Notes: generated by a model not told the origin, from the sequence alone. Shown: positions 25,974 through 33,887, numbered from the stretch's first letter. The stretch is 50,570 bases of DNA from DIGJ01 sp036658435 (GCA_036658435.1 JAVXEO010000007.1:1-50570), one strand, 5' to 3'. Numbers and translations are program-made.

Positions 25974-26622
25974 AAGAAGATGCCCTCCATTCTTTTGTGG
26001 CAGCTATATCTTTTGGCTTTCGATATAGGATAACTGCCAGTAAAAATCCACTGATAAAGCCACCAATATGTGCAGCGTTATCTACACCCTGGCTGGTAAG
26101 TCCACTATATAAAGTTAAGAATACAAAAACTAACATTTGATTTCTGGTAAGCCCGGGAGCCTTTCCACGGTTTATTAATATTACATAAAGCAAAGCACCT
26201 GCTACACCAAAGATAGCGCCGGAGGCTCCGGCACTAACCGGGGTATTTCCGATGAACATATTATAACCGATAGAAGTAATACCTGCAAGAATCCCAGACA
26301 GAAAATATAGGAAAATAAACCGAATATGTCCAATAAGCTTCTCTAAGCTGCCGCCAATAAACCAAAGCACCAACATATTATTAAAAATATGGGTCGTGCC
26401 AAAATGTAAAAACATAGAGGTTAAGAGACGGTAATAGTCGCCTCGTTCTAAAAGATAAGGCCAGTACATAGCGCCACATTTCAACATCCACTCGGTATTT
26501 TGTGAAGAATGGCTTAAATCAACAAAAACAAAAACTACAATATTGATTACAATAAGGATGGTATTGACTAAAGAGTAGTAATCACCAATATCCTTAGGTT
26601 CTTTTTGAAGGTTCTCCTGCAT
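25960..26622 (-). CDS. Rhomboid-family intramembrane serine protease
   Basis: I choose the ATG at 26622 (AAGGAG 8 nt upstream), giving 220 residues; an earlier in-frame ATG lacks a ribosome binding site. Six membrane segments are visible. The catalytic pair is present: Ser134 in GASGAIFG (helix 4) and His185 in DNAAHIGG (helix 6). The conserved HIFNNM segment (His78, Asn81) supplies oxyanion-type residues, and WFIGGSLEKLIG in helix 2 matches the family. Rhomboids cut membrane proteins within the bilayer; the substrate is unknown. It is cotranscribed with the flavodoxin-SCP2 gene. Confidence 0.93.
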   Translation of the reverse strand: MQENLQKEPKDIGDYYSLVNTILIVINIVVFVFVDLSHSSQNTEWMLKCGAMYWPYLLERGDYYRLLTSMFLHFGTTHIFNNMLVLWFIGGSLEKLIGHIRFIFLYFLSGILAGITSIGYNMFIGNTPVSAGASGAIFGVAGALLYVILINRGKAPGLTRNQMLVFVFLTLYSGLTSQGVDNAAHIGGFISGFLLAVILYRKPKDIAATKEWRASSYDEN

Positions 26623-26846
26623 AAAATTAACTCCTTTTTTCACGCTTTAGTAAGTAAGTATACCACTTTTTTGTAATATTTAAAAGATTAGAATCGAAAG
26701 CCGTTCATTTTTGTGTTTTTACAGGGGGTTATGTAACTATTGGTCAATGGGTTTTTCTTGCAAGAAGGGGAGTTTTTTAATAACCTTATACTTGTAATAA
26801 ACATAGGTGAAAACAAAGAAAGATTGAAAGGAGTATATTTGCAAAA

Positions 26847-27488
26847 ATGAATGAGGGACATTACATAATTTCAGATGCTTCAAGAAGATTAAAAGTGGAA
26901 CCACATGTACTGCGGTATTGGGAAGAGGAACTGCAGCTTGAAATTCCCCGAAATGAAATGGGGCATCGCCATTATACAGAGGATAATATGAGCTTGCTTA
27001 AAAAAATAAAGAACCTCAAGGAAAAAGGATTCCAACTGAAGGCAATTAAGCTTGCCTTGCCAAAAATTGATGACATCCAAAGTCTGGATGAGGTAAACTT
27101 ATATCGCTTACGAGAGGAACTGAATCAAAAGGCAGAAGAGAAATGCAACCTTCCAGAGGTGGTTAAGACAGAAGAAACAAAAGTAATAGTGGGAAATGGA
27201 GTAAAAATACAACAGTTTAAGACGATTATGAAAGACTTGATTTCAGAGGCCTTAAAAGAAAATAACCGGGAGCTTTCGGAAGCAGTCAGCGATAATGTAT
27301 CGGATAATGTACTTAAGGAAATGGATTATATGGTTCGAGACAAAGAAGAACATGAGGAAGAACGCTTCCGGCGCTTAGATGAAACGATACGGGGAATGCA
27401 AAAGGCAAGGCAGGAAGTGGCTGCAACGGAATTGATTTTAGAAAAAAGAAAAAAAGAAAAAAAAAGAATGTTTCGAAAAAAAAGATAA
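26847..27488 (+). CDS. MerR-like HTH protein with a long C-terminal coiled coil
   Basis: The 213-residue protein has an N-terminal MerR winged helix (residues ~6-75: YIISDASRRLKVEPHVLRYWEEEL, then RHYTEDNMSLLKKIKNLKEKGFQLKAIK). A charged helical region from ~80 ends in a strongly basic tail (KRKKEKKRMFRKKR). It has no Cys-rich metal site or drug-binding domain. The architecture resembles RacA-type and other MerR-like proteins that bind DNA and a surface rather than a small effector. A chromosome-anchoring or regulatory role is therefore possible but unproven. GAAAGGAG precedes the ATG. It is monocistronic and divergent from the rhomboid gene; the 224-nt spacer shows no clear palindrome. Confidence 0.8.
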   Translation: MNEGHYIISDASRRLKVEPHVLRYWEEELQLEIPRNEMGHRHYTEDNMSLLKKIKNLKEKGFQLKAIKLALPKIDDIQSLDEVNLYRLREELNQKAEEKCNLPEVVKTEETKVIVGNGVKIQQFKTIMKDLISEALKENNRELSEAVSDNVSDNVLKEMDYMVRDKEEHEEERFRRLDETIRGMQKARQEVAATELILEKRKKEKKRMFRKKR

Positions 27489-27490
27489 AG

Positions 27491-27541
27491 AAAAGGAGTT
27501 GTGGCCGGTACGATAAAACCGGGGATCACAACTCCTTTTTT
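27491..27541. terminator. Bidirectional terminator between the MerR-like gene and a small hypothetical gene
   Basis: Outer stem AAAAGGAGTTGTG with CACAACTCCTTTT and an inner CCGGT/ACCGG hairpin. T-rich on both strands. Confidence 0.85.
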
Positions 27542-27546
27542 GAAAG

Positions 27547-27816
27547 TTAATCTTCTTCGATAATATGTATTTCTAAATAATCAAAATCAATGGAATCAAT
27601 AAAATTATCTTTCGTAAAACGGGTTTTATCATGCCGTTTAAAAGCGGTGACAGTAGAATCCAGCCAAATTGGTTTTGAAAGGTCAAAAGCATAACAGACC
27701 TGATCCAAAGACTGGAATACTTTTTCAGTCCGACTCATCTTCTTATCATCGTTGCATACTACCATATCTTTTATTAAATGTGTATTATTCCATATTTTAG
27801 CCCATAAACGAAACAT
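27547..27816 (-). CDS. Hypothetical small protein, unknown function
   Basis: I place the start at the ATG at 27816, 8 nt after AAAGGAG, giving 89 residues (MFRLWAKIW start); longer frames would leave the ribosome binding site inside the gene. It has no membrane segment or signal peptide. The N-terminal WAKIWNNTHLIKD is amphipathic and the C-terminus is acidic (DFDYLEIHIIEED). I do not recognise a domain. Good coding signals, a clean ribosome binding site and the shared terminator argue that it is a real gene, probably a lineage-specific cytoplasmic protein. Confidence 0.65.
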   Translation of the reverse strand: MFRLWAKIWNNTHLIKDMVVCNDDKKMSRTEKVFQSLDQVCYAFDLSKPIWLDSTVTAFKRHDKTRFTKDNFIDSIDFDYLEIHIIEED

Positions 27817-27930
27817 AGTCATTCTCCTTTTAGTGTAATCTTCCATGCTGGAAAATTTCCTCCCAAAGGGGGAGAGACTTTAGTATAACACGAAATCTTT
27901 TTTATTTATAGTCCTAAAAATAATTCCTAT

Positions 27931-27987
27931 AAAAAAAGAAGCACCAAAGTTTAGGCTTAAAATAAACCATAGAAATCAGTGCTCCTT
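27931..27987 (-). terminator. Terminator after the soluble histidine kinase gene
   Basis: On the minus strand AAGGAGCAC pairs with GTGCTTCTT (one G-U) around a loop that itself can pair (GTTTA/TAAAC), followed by TTCTTTTTTT. Confidence 0.75.
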
Positions 27988-28002
27988 AAAGATTAAGATA
28001 GA

Positions 28003-28767
28003 TTACAAGGGAAGGCAAACCGTAAAAATAGTGCTTTCCTTATTGGAAGATACGGAAATCTTTCCACCATGGGCTTCCGCAATTTTATTGGAGATGGAGA
28101 GTCCAATTCCACAACCACCACATTTTATAGAGGATGAGGGTGAGAATAGATTTTTCAGCTCATTTTTCTTAATGGGAACCCCTGTATTTCCAATTTGAAT
28201 GGCGATAGAATCCTCTCCTTGGATACCACAATCAAGGACAGAACCTTTTGGTGGAACACAAAGCCAAATACGTCCGTTTTCAGCAGAGGCTTCCAACGCA
28301 TTTTTGAAAATATTTACAAAGACCTGCTTTAATTTTATCTTATCACAAAGATAAGAGGCCATAACCGGAACCATATCCTGTGGAACTTGAAAAGACCAGT
28401 CAATGGAGTGATGAATAAAAACGGGTTCAAAACTTTGCACCAGATTCTGCAATACTTCCGATAAATCTTCCTTTGTAATGTTTAAACTATCACAAGAATT
28501 ATAGTCAGAATAATCACGCAGAAGCAGAGACAGTTCTTTTACGTCTTGCGTCAATTGCGTCCAATACTTTTCTTTCGCAATTTCCGGATTTCTTGATTCC
28601 ATAAGTTGAATGGTACTGTAAATAATGGTGAGTGGATTTCCAATTTCGTGTGCAACTTTTGTCAATAAACGATTATTTTCCTCTTTTAATCGCTCGACAT
28701 ATTTTTCAAACCGTTTGTCCTCTTTACATAAGTCCTCTAATTCCATTAATTCTGCGTATGTAAACAT
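28003..28767 (-). CDS. Soluble orphan sensor histidine kinase
   Basis: A 254-residue kinase with only about 30 residues before the H box. The H box is KVAHEIGNPLTII with phosphorylated His40. The N box (FVNIFKNALEAS, about 154-165) and G2 box (GGCGIGLSISNKIAEAHGG) are clear. The G1 position reads GNTGVPI, not DxGxG, so ATP-binding geometry may be altered. There is no transmembrane segment, PAS domain or adjacent response regulator. Short, soluble orphan kinases of this type feed Spo0A phosphorylation in several spore formers; that role is a hypothesis here. It is monocistronic, divergent from the HIT gene. Confidence 0.85.
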   Translation of the reverse strand: MFTYAELMELEDLCKEDKRFEKYVERLKEENNRLLTKVAHEIGNPLTIIYSTIQLMESRNPEIAKEKYWTQLTQDVKELSLLLRDYSDYNSCDSLNITKEDLSEVLQNLVQSFEPVFIHHSIDWSFQVPQDMVPVMASYLCDKIKLKQVFVNIFKNALEASAENGRIWLCVPPKGSVLDCGIQGEDSIAIQIGNTGVPIKKNELKNLFSPSSSIKCGGCGIGLSISNKIAEAHGGKISVSSNKESTIFTVCLPL

Positions 28768-29000
28768 AAATTCTCCTCCTGTTATGCATTTACAATGTTA
28801 TAGGTGCGCCATTGTAGCTGCGATGCTTTCTTGGTTATAATATTGGTTTACGATGATTTACTTCTTTACACGACTAATATTACCAAAAGTTTACAAATTT
28901 CTCAACAAAAAGTGATTTACATAATCCGACTTATTTTGCGGATGCAGGTTTCTAATTTTTGTGGTAAACTAGAAAAAAACAGAAAGTGGGTATCATAAAA

Positions 29001-29420
29001 ATGGTAGATTCAAATTGTATTTTTTGTAAAATTGCAAATGGAGACATTCCCTCTCTTACATTATTTGAAAATGAGAAATTTCGTGTTATTTTTGATATTG
29101 CACCGGCGTCTTTTGGCCATGCCATTATTTTGCCAAAGAACCATGCTGAAAACATTTATGAACTGGGGGAGGAGGAAACCTCTGAAATTTTTGTGCTGGC
29201 AAAGAAAGTGGCTGGGATGCTGAAAAAAGCATTAAAATGTGATGGAATTAACATTCTTCAAAATAATGGGGAAGCAGCAGGACAGTCTGTATTTCATCTG
29301 CATGTACACATTATACCAAGATATAAAGAGGATACCGTTCATATTACATGGAAACCCGGAGAAGTCGATACCGATAGACTGAAGAAATTAATTCAAGAAA
29401 TAAAGAATCAAAAAGAATAA
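29001..29420 (+). CDS. HIT-family nucleotide hydrolase
   Basis: The 139-residue protein starts at the ATG at 29001 (a GTG 5 codons earlier is possible). It has the HIT catalytic motif HLHVHIIPR, and the His triad is intact. The N-terminal CIFCKIANGDIPS pair of cysteines matches the common bacterial subfamily (Hit/PKCI-like), where a Zn site includes these residues. These proteins cleave nucleoside phosphoramidates, dinucleoside polyphosphates or AMP conjugates. No operon partners. The ribosome binding site is weak (GTGGG, 10 nt upstream). Confidence 0.93.
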   Translation: MVDSNCIFCKIANGDIPSLTLFENEKFRVIFDIAPASFGHAIILPKNHAENIYELGEEETSEIFVLAKKVAGMLKKALKCDGINILQNNGEAAGQSVFHLHVHIIPRYKEDTVHITWKPGEVDTDRLKKLIQEIKNQKE

Positions 29421-29430
29421 AAAAGAATAA

Positions 29431-29477
29431 AAAAACAAGGTGGTAGAGAAAAAGTAGATATTTTTTTCTCTACCACC
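29431..29477 (-). terminator. Terminator after murG
   Basis: Stem GGTGGTAGAGAAAAA with TTTTTCTCTACCACC (29439-29477). On the minus strand it is followed by TTGTTTTTTTA; on the plus strand there is no U-tract, so it mainly serves murG. Confidence 0.75.
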
Positions 29478-29487
29478 ATACAGTTAG

Positions 29488-30552
29488 TTATTTGGAAGCG
29501 GCCTTGATTAAATGAACAATGGATTCAATGGCATCGTTCATCTGGCTTTTTTCCATGCTGGAACGGTAGCTCTCTTTTTTTTCAAAAACGGTAGTAATTG
29601 CCTTTTGTAAAGTCTGGGCTTGAAGATCTTCTTCCTTGATTACATAACTATAACCCTGCTTTTCAAAAGAGGCGGCATTTAGAATTTGATCACCACGGCT
29701 TGCGGAAGCAGAAAGAGGAATCAGTATGTTTGGCTTCTTAAGGGCAAGGAGTTCACAAATAGCATTGGCACCGGCGCGGGAAATCACGAGATCTGCGGCA
29801 GCCATAAGATCGGACAATTCCTTTTTGACATATTCAAATTGAATATATCCTTTTGTTCCCGCTAAGGAGGCATCTGTTTTTCCTTCTCCACATAAATGTA
29901 TTATTTGAAACTTTTCCAAAAGAGTGGGCAGAAGACTTCGAAGGGCCTGGTTCACAACGGCAGATCCAAGACTGCCGCCTATAATTAGCAATACCGGTTT
30001 TTCTTCCGTAAAACCACAGAAGGATAAACCAGCGGCCTTGTTTCCACAAAATAATTCCTGCCGGATGGGGGAACCGGTTAAAACGGCTTTTCCTTTTGGA
30101 AGAATCTGGATGGTTTCCGGAAAATTGGCACATATTTTTGTGGCACAAGGAATACAAAGCTTATTGGCAAGCCCTGGTGTCATATCGGATTCATGGATAA
30201 TAGCCGGTATTTTTCTGCGTTTGGCGGCAAGGACAACCGGAACCGATACAAATCCACCTTTAGAAAATACAACATCCGGTTTTAATTTTTTTAATAAGGA
30301 AGAGGCTTCTCCATACCCTTTTATAACTTTGAGTGGGTCAGAAAAATTTTTGGGATCAAAATACCGTCGCAATTTTCCCGAAGAAATACCATAATAAGGC
30401 ACGTCGAATTCCTCAATTAATTTTCGCTCAATGCCATCATAAGAGCCAATGTAGTGAACCTCATATCCTTCTTCCTGCAAACGGGGAAGCAAGGCAATAT
30501 TAGGAGTAACATGTCCTGCAGTACCACCACCGGTTAATACAATACGTTTCAT
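29488..30552 (-). CDS. murG: MurG-like UDP-GlcNAc:lipid I N-acetylglucosaminyltransferase
   Basis: The 354-residue GT28 enzyme adds GlcNAc to lipid I at the inner face of the membrane to make lipid II. The N-terminal glycine loop GGGTAGHVTPN (8-18) and GGFVSVPVVLAA (about 98-109), plus HESDMTPGLANK, match MurG. The C-terminal UDP-binding region has IIGGSLGSAVVNQ and SRAGANAICELLALKKPNILIPL. It stands alone, away from a division/cell-wall cluster, paired only with the TSCPD gene whose stop overlaps its start (ATGA). It may be a second, specialised copy, since many Lachnospiraceae keep the main murG in the dcw cluster; that cannot be checked here. Confidence 0.9.
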   Translation of the reverse strand: MKRIVLTGGGTAGHVTPNIALLPRLQEEGYEVHYIGSYDGIERKLIEEFDVPYYGISSGKLRRYFDPKNFSDPLKVIKGYGEASSLLKKLKPDVVFSKGGFVSVPVVLAAKRRKIPAIIHESDMTPGLANKLCIPCATKICANFPETIQILPKGKAVLTGSPIRQELFCGNKAAGLSFCGFTEEKPVLLIIGGSLGSAVVNQALRSLLPTLLEKFQIIHLCGEGKTDASLAGTKGYIQFEYVKKELSDLMAAADLVISRAGANAICELLALKKPNILIPLSASASRGDQILNAASFEKQGYSYVIKEEDLQAQTLQKAITTVFEKKESYRSSMEKSQMNDAIESIVHLIKAASK

Positions 30553-30806
30553 AACTTACTCCATTCCTGCCCTTTAATAGACTTTAGGGCCTGGGCCAAT
30601 TGATCAGGACAGGACGTGGATTTAAATCCACACCGTACTCCCTCTAACTTTTTTATGACCTCTTCTATAGACATACCTTTTATTAACTGGGAAATACCGG
30701 TGGTATTACCGTCACAGCCACCAATAAACTCCACAGACTTTATAATATCACCTTCTACTTCAATCCGGATTTCCCGGGAACAAACCCCTTTTGTCTTATA
30801 TACCAT
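30549..30806 (-). CDS. TSCPD-domain small protein (TIGR03905-like)
   Basis: An 85-residue protein with the signature STSCPDQLAQAL near residue 63, and further conserved cysteines at Cys8, Cys30 and Cys59. The TSCPD domain also occurs at the C-terminus of some ribonucleotide reductases and in stand-alone proteins of unknown function; the cysteines suggest redox or metal binding. It overlaps murG by 4 nt in the ATGA configuration, so the two are translationally coupled. GGAAA precedes the ATG. The reason for coupling to a cell-wall enzyme is not clear. Confidence 0.85.
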   Translation of the reverse strand: MVYKTKGVCSREIRIEVEGDIIKSVEFIGGCDGNTTGISQLIKGMSIEEVIKKLEGVRCGFKSTSCPDQLAQALKSIKGQEWSKL

Positions 30807-30842
30807 AATTATTTTCCTTTCTTTTTTTGTTCTCTGTCTTAT

Positions 30843-30871
30843 ATTTTATAACAGCTCCTGTTTTTTTGCAA
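30843..30871 (-). promoter_or_regulatory. Promoter of the TSCPD-murG operon
   Basis: On the minus strand TTGCAA (30866-30871), 17-nt spacer, TAAAAT (30843-30848), 37 nt before the TSCPD start codon. Confidence 0.5.
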
Positions 30872-30981
30872 GTTGTCGAAAGGTCAAATTATGTCGCACG
30901 ATTCCTGGGGCAAGAGCCTATTCAAGAAGCACAGGCTATGGTATAGTATCAAACAAATTAAGATTTGAAAGGGGAAGTATT

Positions 30982-31665
30982 ATGGTACTTTATATGTATG
31001 AGCATAACATATTAATTTATGCAGTTGGAATTTTATTTATGGTGGGGATTGTATCGAAAATATTGCTGACAATTGCATATTCCCGTCTGATTCATGGCGC
31101 AAAAGAGATGGGAAACTCAAAAAACAAACTGATGAAGCAGATTTGTCTGCGATTTGATACTTGTTATAAGATTAAGCTGGGTGTGCATAATGTGGATACT
31201 TTAGTGGATAAATATGTATATAGTTATAAATTTTGTGGAATATCGTTATACACATTAGGAAATATTGGTGGACAAATAAATATGATATCTTTATTAGTCG
31301 GTTTAATTGGAGGAACGGGAGCGATATACCTAAAATGTGGACAAGATGTTATTTTATCCACATTTGCAGTGGGGGCGGCATCCTCGGTATTGTTGATAGC
31401 TTTTGAAAATGTGGTATCTCTTGTGGAAAAACAGAAAATTTTACGAATACATATGAAGGATTATCTGGAAAATAATTTAAAGGCAAAATTGGAAAATGAA
31501 TATTTTGTTCCGGAAGAAATGGAGGAGTATAGAAATAATTATTTTGAAAGAAAGAAAAAAGAAGAGGACGCCGGCGTAAAGATTGAAAAAATAGTGGAGA
31601 ATACAAAAAAAAGCCAGGAAGATGAAAAAATAATTGAAGATATATTAAAGGAATATTTTGTATAA
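30982..31665 (+). CDS. Hypothetical membrane protein with C-terminal charged helix
   Basis: I start at the ATG at 30982, behind AAAGGGGA; a longer open frame runs back through the TSCPD gene on the other strand and is artefactual. The 227-residue protein has an N-terminal membrane helix (about 10-32), then a cytoplasmic-looking segment and two further hydrophobic helices (about 100-118 and 125-145). The C-terminal ~60 residues are highly charged and probably coiled coil (RKKKEEDAGVKIEKI...). I recognise no family; similar MotA- or secretion-accessory-like layouts exist but no motif supports them. The coding bias and ribosome binding site make it a credible gene. Monocistronic. Confidence 0.7.
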   Translation: MVLYMYEHNILIYAVGILFMVGIVSKILLTIAYSRLIHGAKEMGNSKNKLMKQICLRFDTCYKIKLGVHNVDTLVDKYVYSYKFCGISLYTLGNIGGQINMISLLVGLIGGTGAIYLKCGQDVILSTFAVGAASSVLLIAFENVVSLVEKQKILRIHMKDYLENNLKAKLENEYFVPEEMEEYRNNYFERKKKEEDAGVKIEKIVENTKKSQEDEKIIEDILKEYFV

Positions 31666-31705
31666 ATACCGAAGGATTTTATACATTAATTTAAGACATT
31701 TGATA

Positions 31706-31734
31706 TTGCACTTACCATGGGTGTCTGCTAAAAT
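31706..31734 (+). promoter_or_regulatory. pgi promoter
   Basis: TTGCAC (31706-31711), 17-nt spacer, TAAAAT (31729-31734). Confidence 0.6.
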
Positions 31735-31775
31735 AAAATTGGTTAGGTCATGACAATGTAAAGGAGTGTATGAGA

Positions 31776-33125
31776 ATGGAAAGTAATGTAGTATTTGATT
31801 ATTCTTTAGCAAAAGGTTTCGTTTCGGAGGAAGAAATAGGCATGATGAAAGCCAGTGCCGAAACGGCAAAAAGAACCTTACTAGAGAAAACAGGAGCCGG
31901 AAGTGATTTTCTTGGCTGGATAGATTTACCGGAAGCGTATGATAAAGAGGAATTTGGCAGAATTCAAAAGGCCGCATCAAAAATTCAAGAAGATTCCGAA
32001 GTTCTGATAGTAATTGGAATAGGAGGTTCTTACTTAGGAGCAAGAGCAGCCGTTAGCTTTTTAAGACATAGTTTTTATAATCGCATATCCAAAGAAATCC
32101 GAAAAACACCGGAGATTTATTATGCGGGAAATAGTATTAGCAGTACCTATCTTGCTCATTTACTTGAGGTGATTGGAGACCGTGATTTCTCGGTAAATAT
32201 TATTAGTAAATCAGGAACCACAACGGAACCGGCCATTGCCTTTCGCGTATTAAAGAAAAAATTAGAGAAAAAATATGGAAAAGAAGAAGCAGCAAAGAGA
32301 ATTTATGCAACCACCGATAAAGAAAAAGGTGCGCTAAAAAATCTTGCAACCGAAGAAGGATATGAAACCTTTGTTGTACCAGATGATGTGGGTGGACGTT
32401 TCTCTGTATTAACGGCAGTTGGTCTACTTCCCATTGCAGCAAGCGGTGCAGATATTGAAAAGCTTATGGAAGGTGCAGCTTCTATGCGTAGGAACTGTCT
32501 GGAACATTCCTATGAGGAAAATGATGCTATGAAATATGCAGTGCTTCGGAATATTTTGTATAACAAAGGAAAAGCAGTGGAAGTTTTAGCGAACTATGAG
32601 CCAAATGTTCACTATGTAAGTGAATGGTGGAAACAGTTGTTTGGAGAAAGTGAAGGGAAAGACCAAAAAGGAATCTTCCCTGCAGCGGTGGACTTAACAA
32701 CCGATCTTCATTCCATGGGTCAGTTCATTCAGGATGGCTCCAGAGTTATGTTTGAAACGGTATTGGAAATTGAAAAGCCTTCTTGCGAGATGCTTCTGGA
32801 AAAAGAAGAAATTGATTTAGACGGCCTGAATTATTTAGCCGGAAAATCGATGGACTTTATTAATAAGAGTGCAATGAAAGGAACGCTGTTGGCACATACC
32901 GATGGTAATGTTCCCAATTTGATGGTCAAAATTCCGGAACAGAACGAATTTTATTTAGGTCAATTGTTCTATTTCTTTGAATTTACATGTGGAGTAAGTG
33001 GCTACATGCTCGGTGTTAATCCGTTTAATCAGCCGGGAGTAGAGAGCTATAAGAGAAATATGTTTGCGCTTTTGGGAAAACCGGGATATGAAAAAGAAAG
33101 AGAAGAACTGTTAAAGCGATTATAA
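31776..33125 (+). CDS. pgi: Glucose-6-phosphate isomerase
   Basis: I choose the ATG at 31776, 9 nt after AAAGGAG; an ATG two codons earlier is too close to the ribosome binding site. The 449-residue enzyme interconverts glucose 6-phosphate and fructose 6-phosphate, linking glgP and malQ products to glycolysis. The phosphate-binding segments VIGIGGSYLGARAA (about 73-86) and SKSGTTTEPAIAF (about 139-151) are typical. VNPFNQPGVESYK near the C-terminus is the PROSITE-type signature with the active-site Lys. Length fits the short bacterial PGI subfamily. Monocistronic with its own promoter and terminator. Confidence 0.97.
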   Translation: MESNVVFDYSLAKGFVSEEEIGMMKASAETAKRTLLEKTGAGSDFLGWIDLPEAYDKEEFGRIQKAASKIQEDSEVLIVIGIGGSYLGARAAVSFLRHSFYNRISKEIRKTPEIYYAGNSISSTYLAHLLEVIGDRDFSVNIISKSGTTTEPAIAFRVLKKKLEKKYGKEEAAKRIYATTDKEKGALKNLATEEGYETFVVPDDVGGRFSVLTAVGLLPIAASGADIEKLMEGAASMRRNCLEHSYEENDAMKYAVLRNILYNKGKAVEVLANYEPNVHYVSEWWKQLFGESEGKDQKGIFPAAVDLTTDLHSMGQFIQDGSRVMFETVLEIEKPSCEMLLEKEEIDLDGLNYLAGKSMDFINKSAMKGTLLAHTDGNVPNLMVKIPEQNEFYLGQLFYFFEFTCGVSGYMLGVNPFNQPGVESYKRNMFALLGKPGYEKEREELLKRL

Positions 33126-33148
33126 GAATTAAGAGTATAAATATAGAT

Positions 33149-33197
33149 GAAAAGAGCAGTGCATAATAGAGTTAATAGGCACTGCTCTTTTTTTATT
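33149..33197. terminator. Bidirectional terminator between pgi and ferredoxin
   Basis: Stem AAAAGAGCAGTGC with GCACTGCTCTTTT around a 16-nt loop. T-rich on the plus strand and A/T-rich enough on the minus strand to serve the convergent ferredoxin gene. Confidence 0.85.
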
Positions 33198-33211
33198 CCT
33201 ATCAAAAACCA

Positions 33212-33382
33212 TTAGTCTTCAATGATCGCACCTGTTGGGCAAACGCCTGCGCATGCTCCACAGTCTAAACAAGCATCTGCATTAATTTCATAATGCGCTG
33301 CGCCTTCGGAAATAGCATCCACAGGACATTCTGAAGCGCATGTTCCACAACTGATGCACTCATCTGTAATTTTATGTGCCAT
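33212..33382 (-). CDS. 2[4Fe-4S] ferredoxin
   Basis: A 56-residue protein too short for many gene finders. Two CxxCxxCxxxCP clusters are intact: Cys9, 12, 15, 19 and Cys38, 41, 44, 48, each set followed by Pro. This is the classical clostridial ferredoxin, a low-potential electron carrier for hydrogenase, pyruvate:ferredoxin oxidoreductase and Rnf. AGGAGG lies 9 nt before the ATG. Its promoter (TTGTAA, 17 nt, TAAAAT) is at 33414-33442 on the minus strand. It is divergent from a DUF1858 gene with a 218-nt spacer. Confidence 0.95.
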   Translation of the reverse strand: MAHKITDECISCGTCASECPVDAISEGAAHYEINADACLDCGACAGVCPTGAIIED

Positions 33383-33413
33383 AACTGGTTCCTCCTTATA
33401 GATTGATATGCCT

Positions 33414-33442
33414 ATTTTAATATATAATTATATTTTTTACAA
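33414..33442 (-). promoter_or_regulatory. Ferredoxin promoter
   Basis: On the minus strand TTGTAA (33437-33442), 17-nt spacer, TAAAAT (33414-33419). Confidence 0.55.
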
Positions 33443-33500
33443 GACATATGTAAAAAATGTTTTTGGAATTTTTTTGAGCAACAAGAAAACGGGCTAAGGC

Positions 33501-33529
33501 TTGACGACGGTTAAAAATTATCATATAAT
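33501..33529 (+). promoter_or_regulatory. Promoter of the DUF1858 gene
   Basis: TTGACG (33501-33506), 17-nt spacer, TATAAT (33524-33529). Confidence 0.75.
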
Positions 33530-33600
33530 TGTGAAAGCATCAAAATCAAATAGGAAATGGTAAAATTTATTAGTGATAGAATATAAAGGAGGAAATCAAA

Positions 33601-33798
33601 ATGGCACAGGTTAATAAAGATATGTTAATTGGCGAATTAATTCAAATTGATGAAAGAATTGCACCAATATTAATGGGTGTAGGAATGCATTGTCTGGGAT
33701 GCCCATCTTCTCAGGGCGAAAGCTTGGAAGAAGCATGTATGGTTCATGGGTTGGCAGTAGATGAACTTGTAGACAACATTAACGCATTTCTTAAATAA
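33601..33798 (+). CDS. DUF1858 small redox-type protein
   Basis: A 65-residue protein of the DUF1858/hybrid-cluster-associated family: a short helical domain with IGELIQIDERIAPILMGVGMHCLGCPSSQGES and a CxxC pair (Cys31, Cys34) after a helix. The family often accompanies or is fused to hybrid cluster protein and other redox enzymes and is thought to be a disulfide-type redox domain. Its exact role is unknown. AAGGAGG precedes the ATG. It lies divergent to the ferredoxin gene. Monocistronic, ending in a terminator directly followed by a repeat remnant. Confidence 0.9.
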   Translation: MAQVNKDMLIGELIQIDERIAPILMGVGMHCLGCPSSQGESLEEACMVHGLAVDELVDNINAFLK

Positions 33799-33816
33799 AA
33801 TTGAAATAAATAAGAA

Positions 33817-33859
33817 AAGAACTTCGTAGGAGAGAAATCCAATACGAGGTTCTTTTTTA
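33817..33859 (+). terminator. Terminator after the DUF1858 gene
   Basis: A 12-bp stem AAGAACTTCGTA/TACGAGGTTCTT (one G-U), then TTTTT. The U-tract continues directly into a half copy of the palindromic repeat. Confidence 0.85.
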
Positions 33860-33876
33860 TTTATGTAATAGGAAAG
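33860..33876 (+). repeat. Post-terminator palindromic repeat, copy 3 (left half only)
   Basis: Exact match to the first 17 nt of the unit (TTTATGTAATAGGAAAG). The right half is replaced by a decayed version (GCTCTATGTTGCAT) that contains the stop codon of the convergent HD-domain gene. Confidence 0.75.
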
Positions 33877-33887
33877 AGTCAGGGGCT

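Noticed and set aside
30616..31665. 349-residue plus-strand ORF
   Set aside because: Its first 120 codons are antisense to the TSCPD gene and have no ribosome binding site; the gene starts at 30982.
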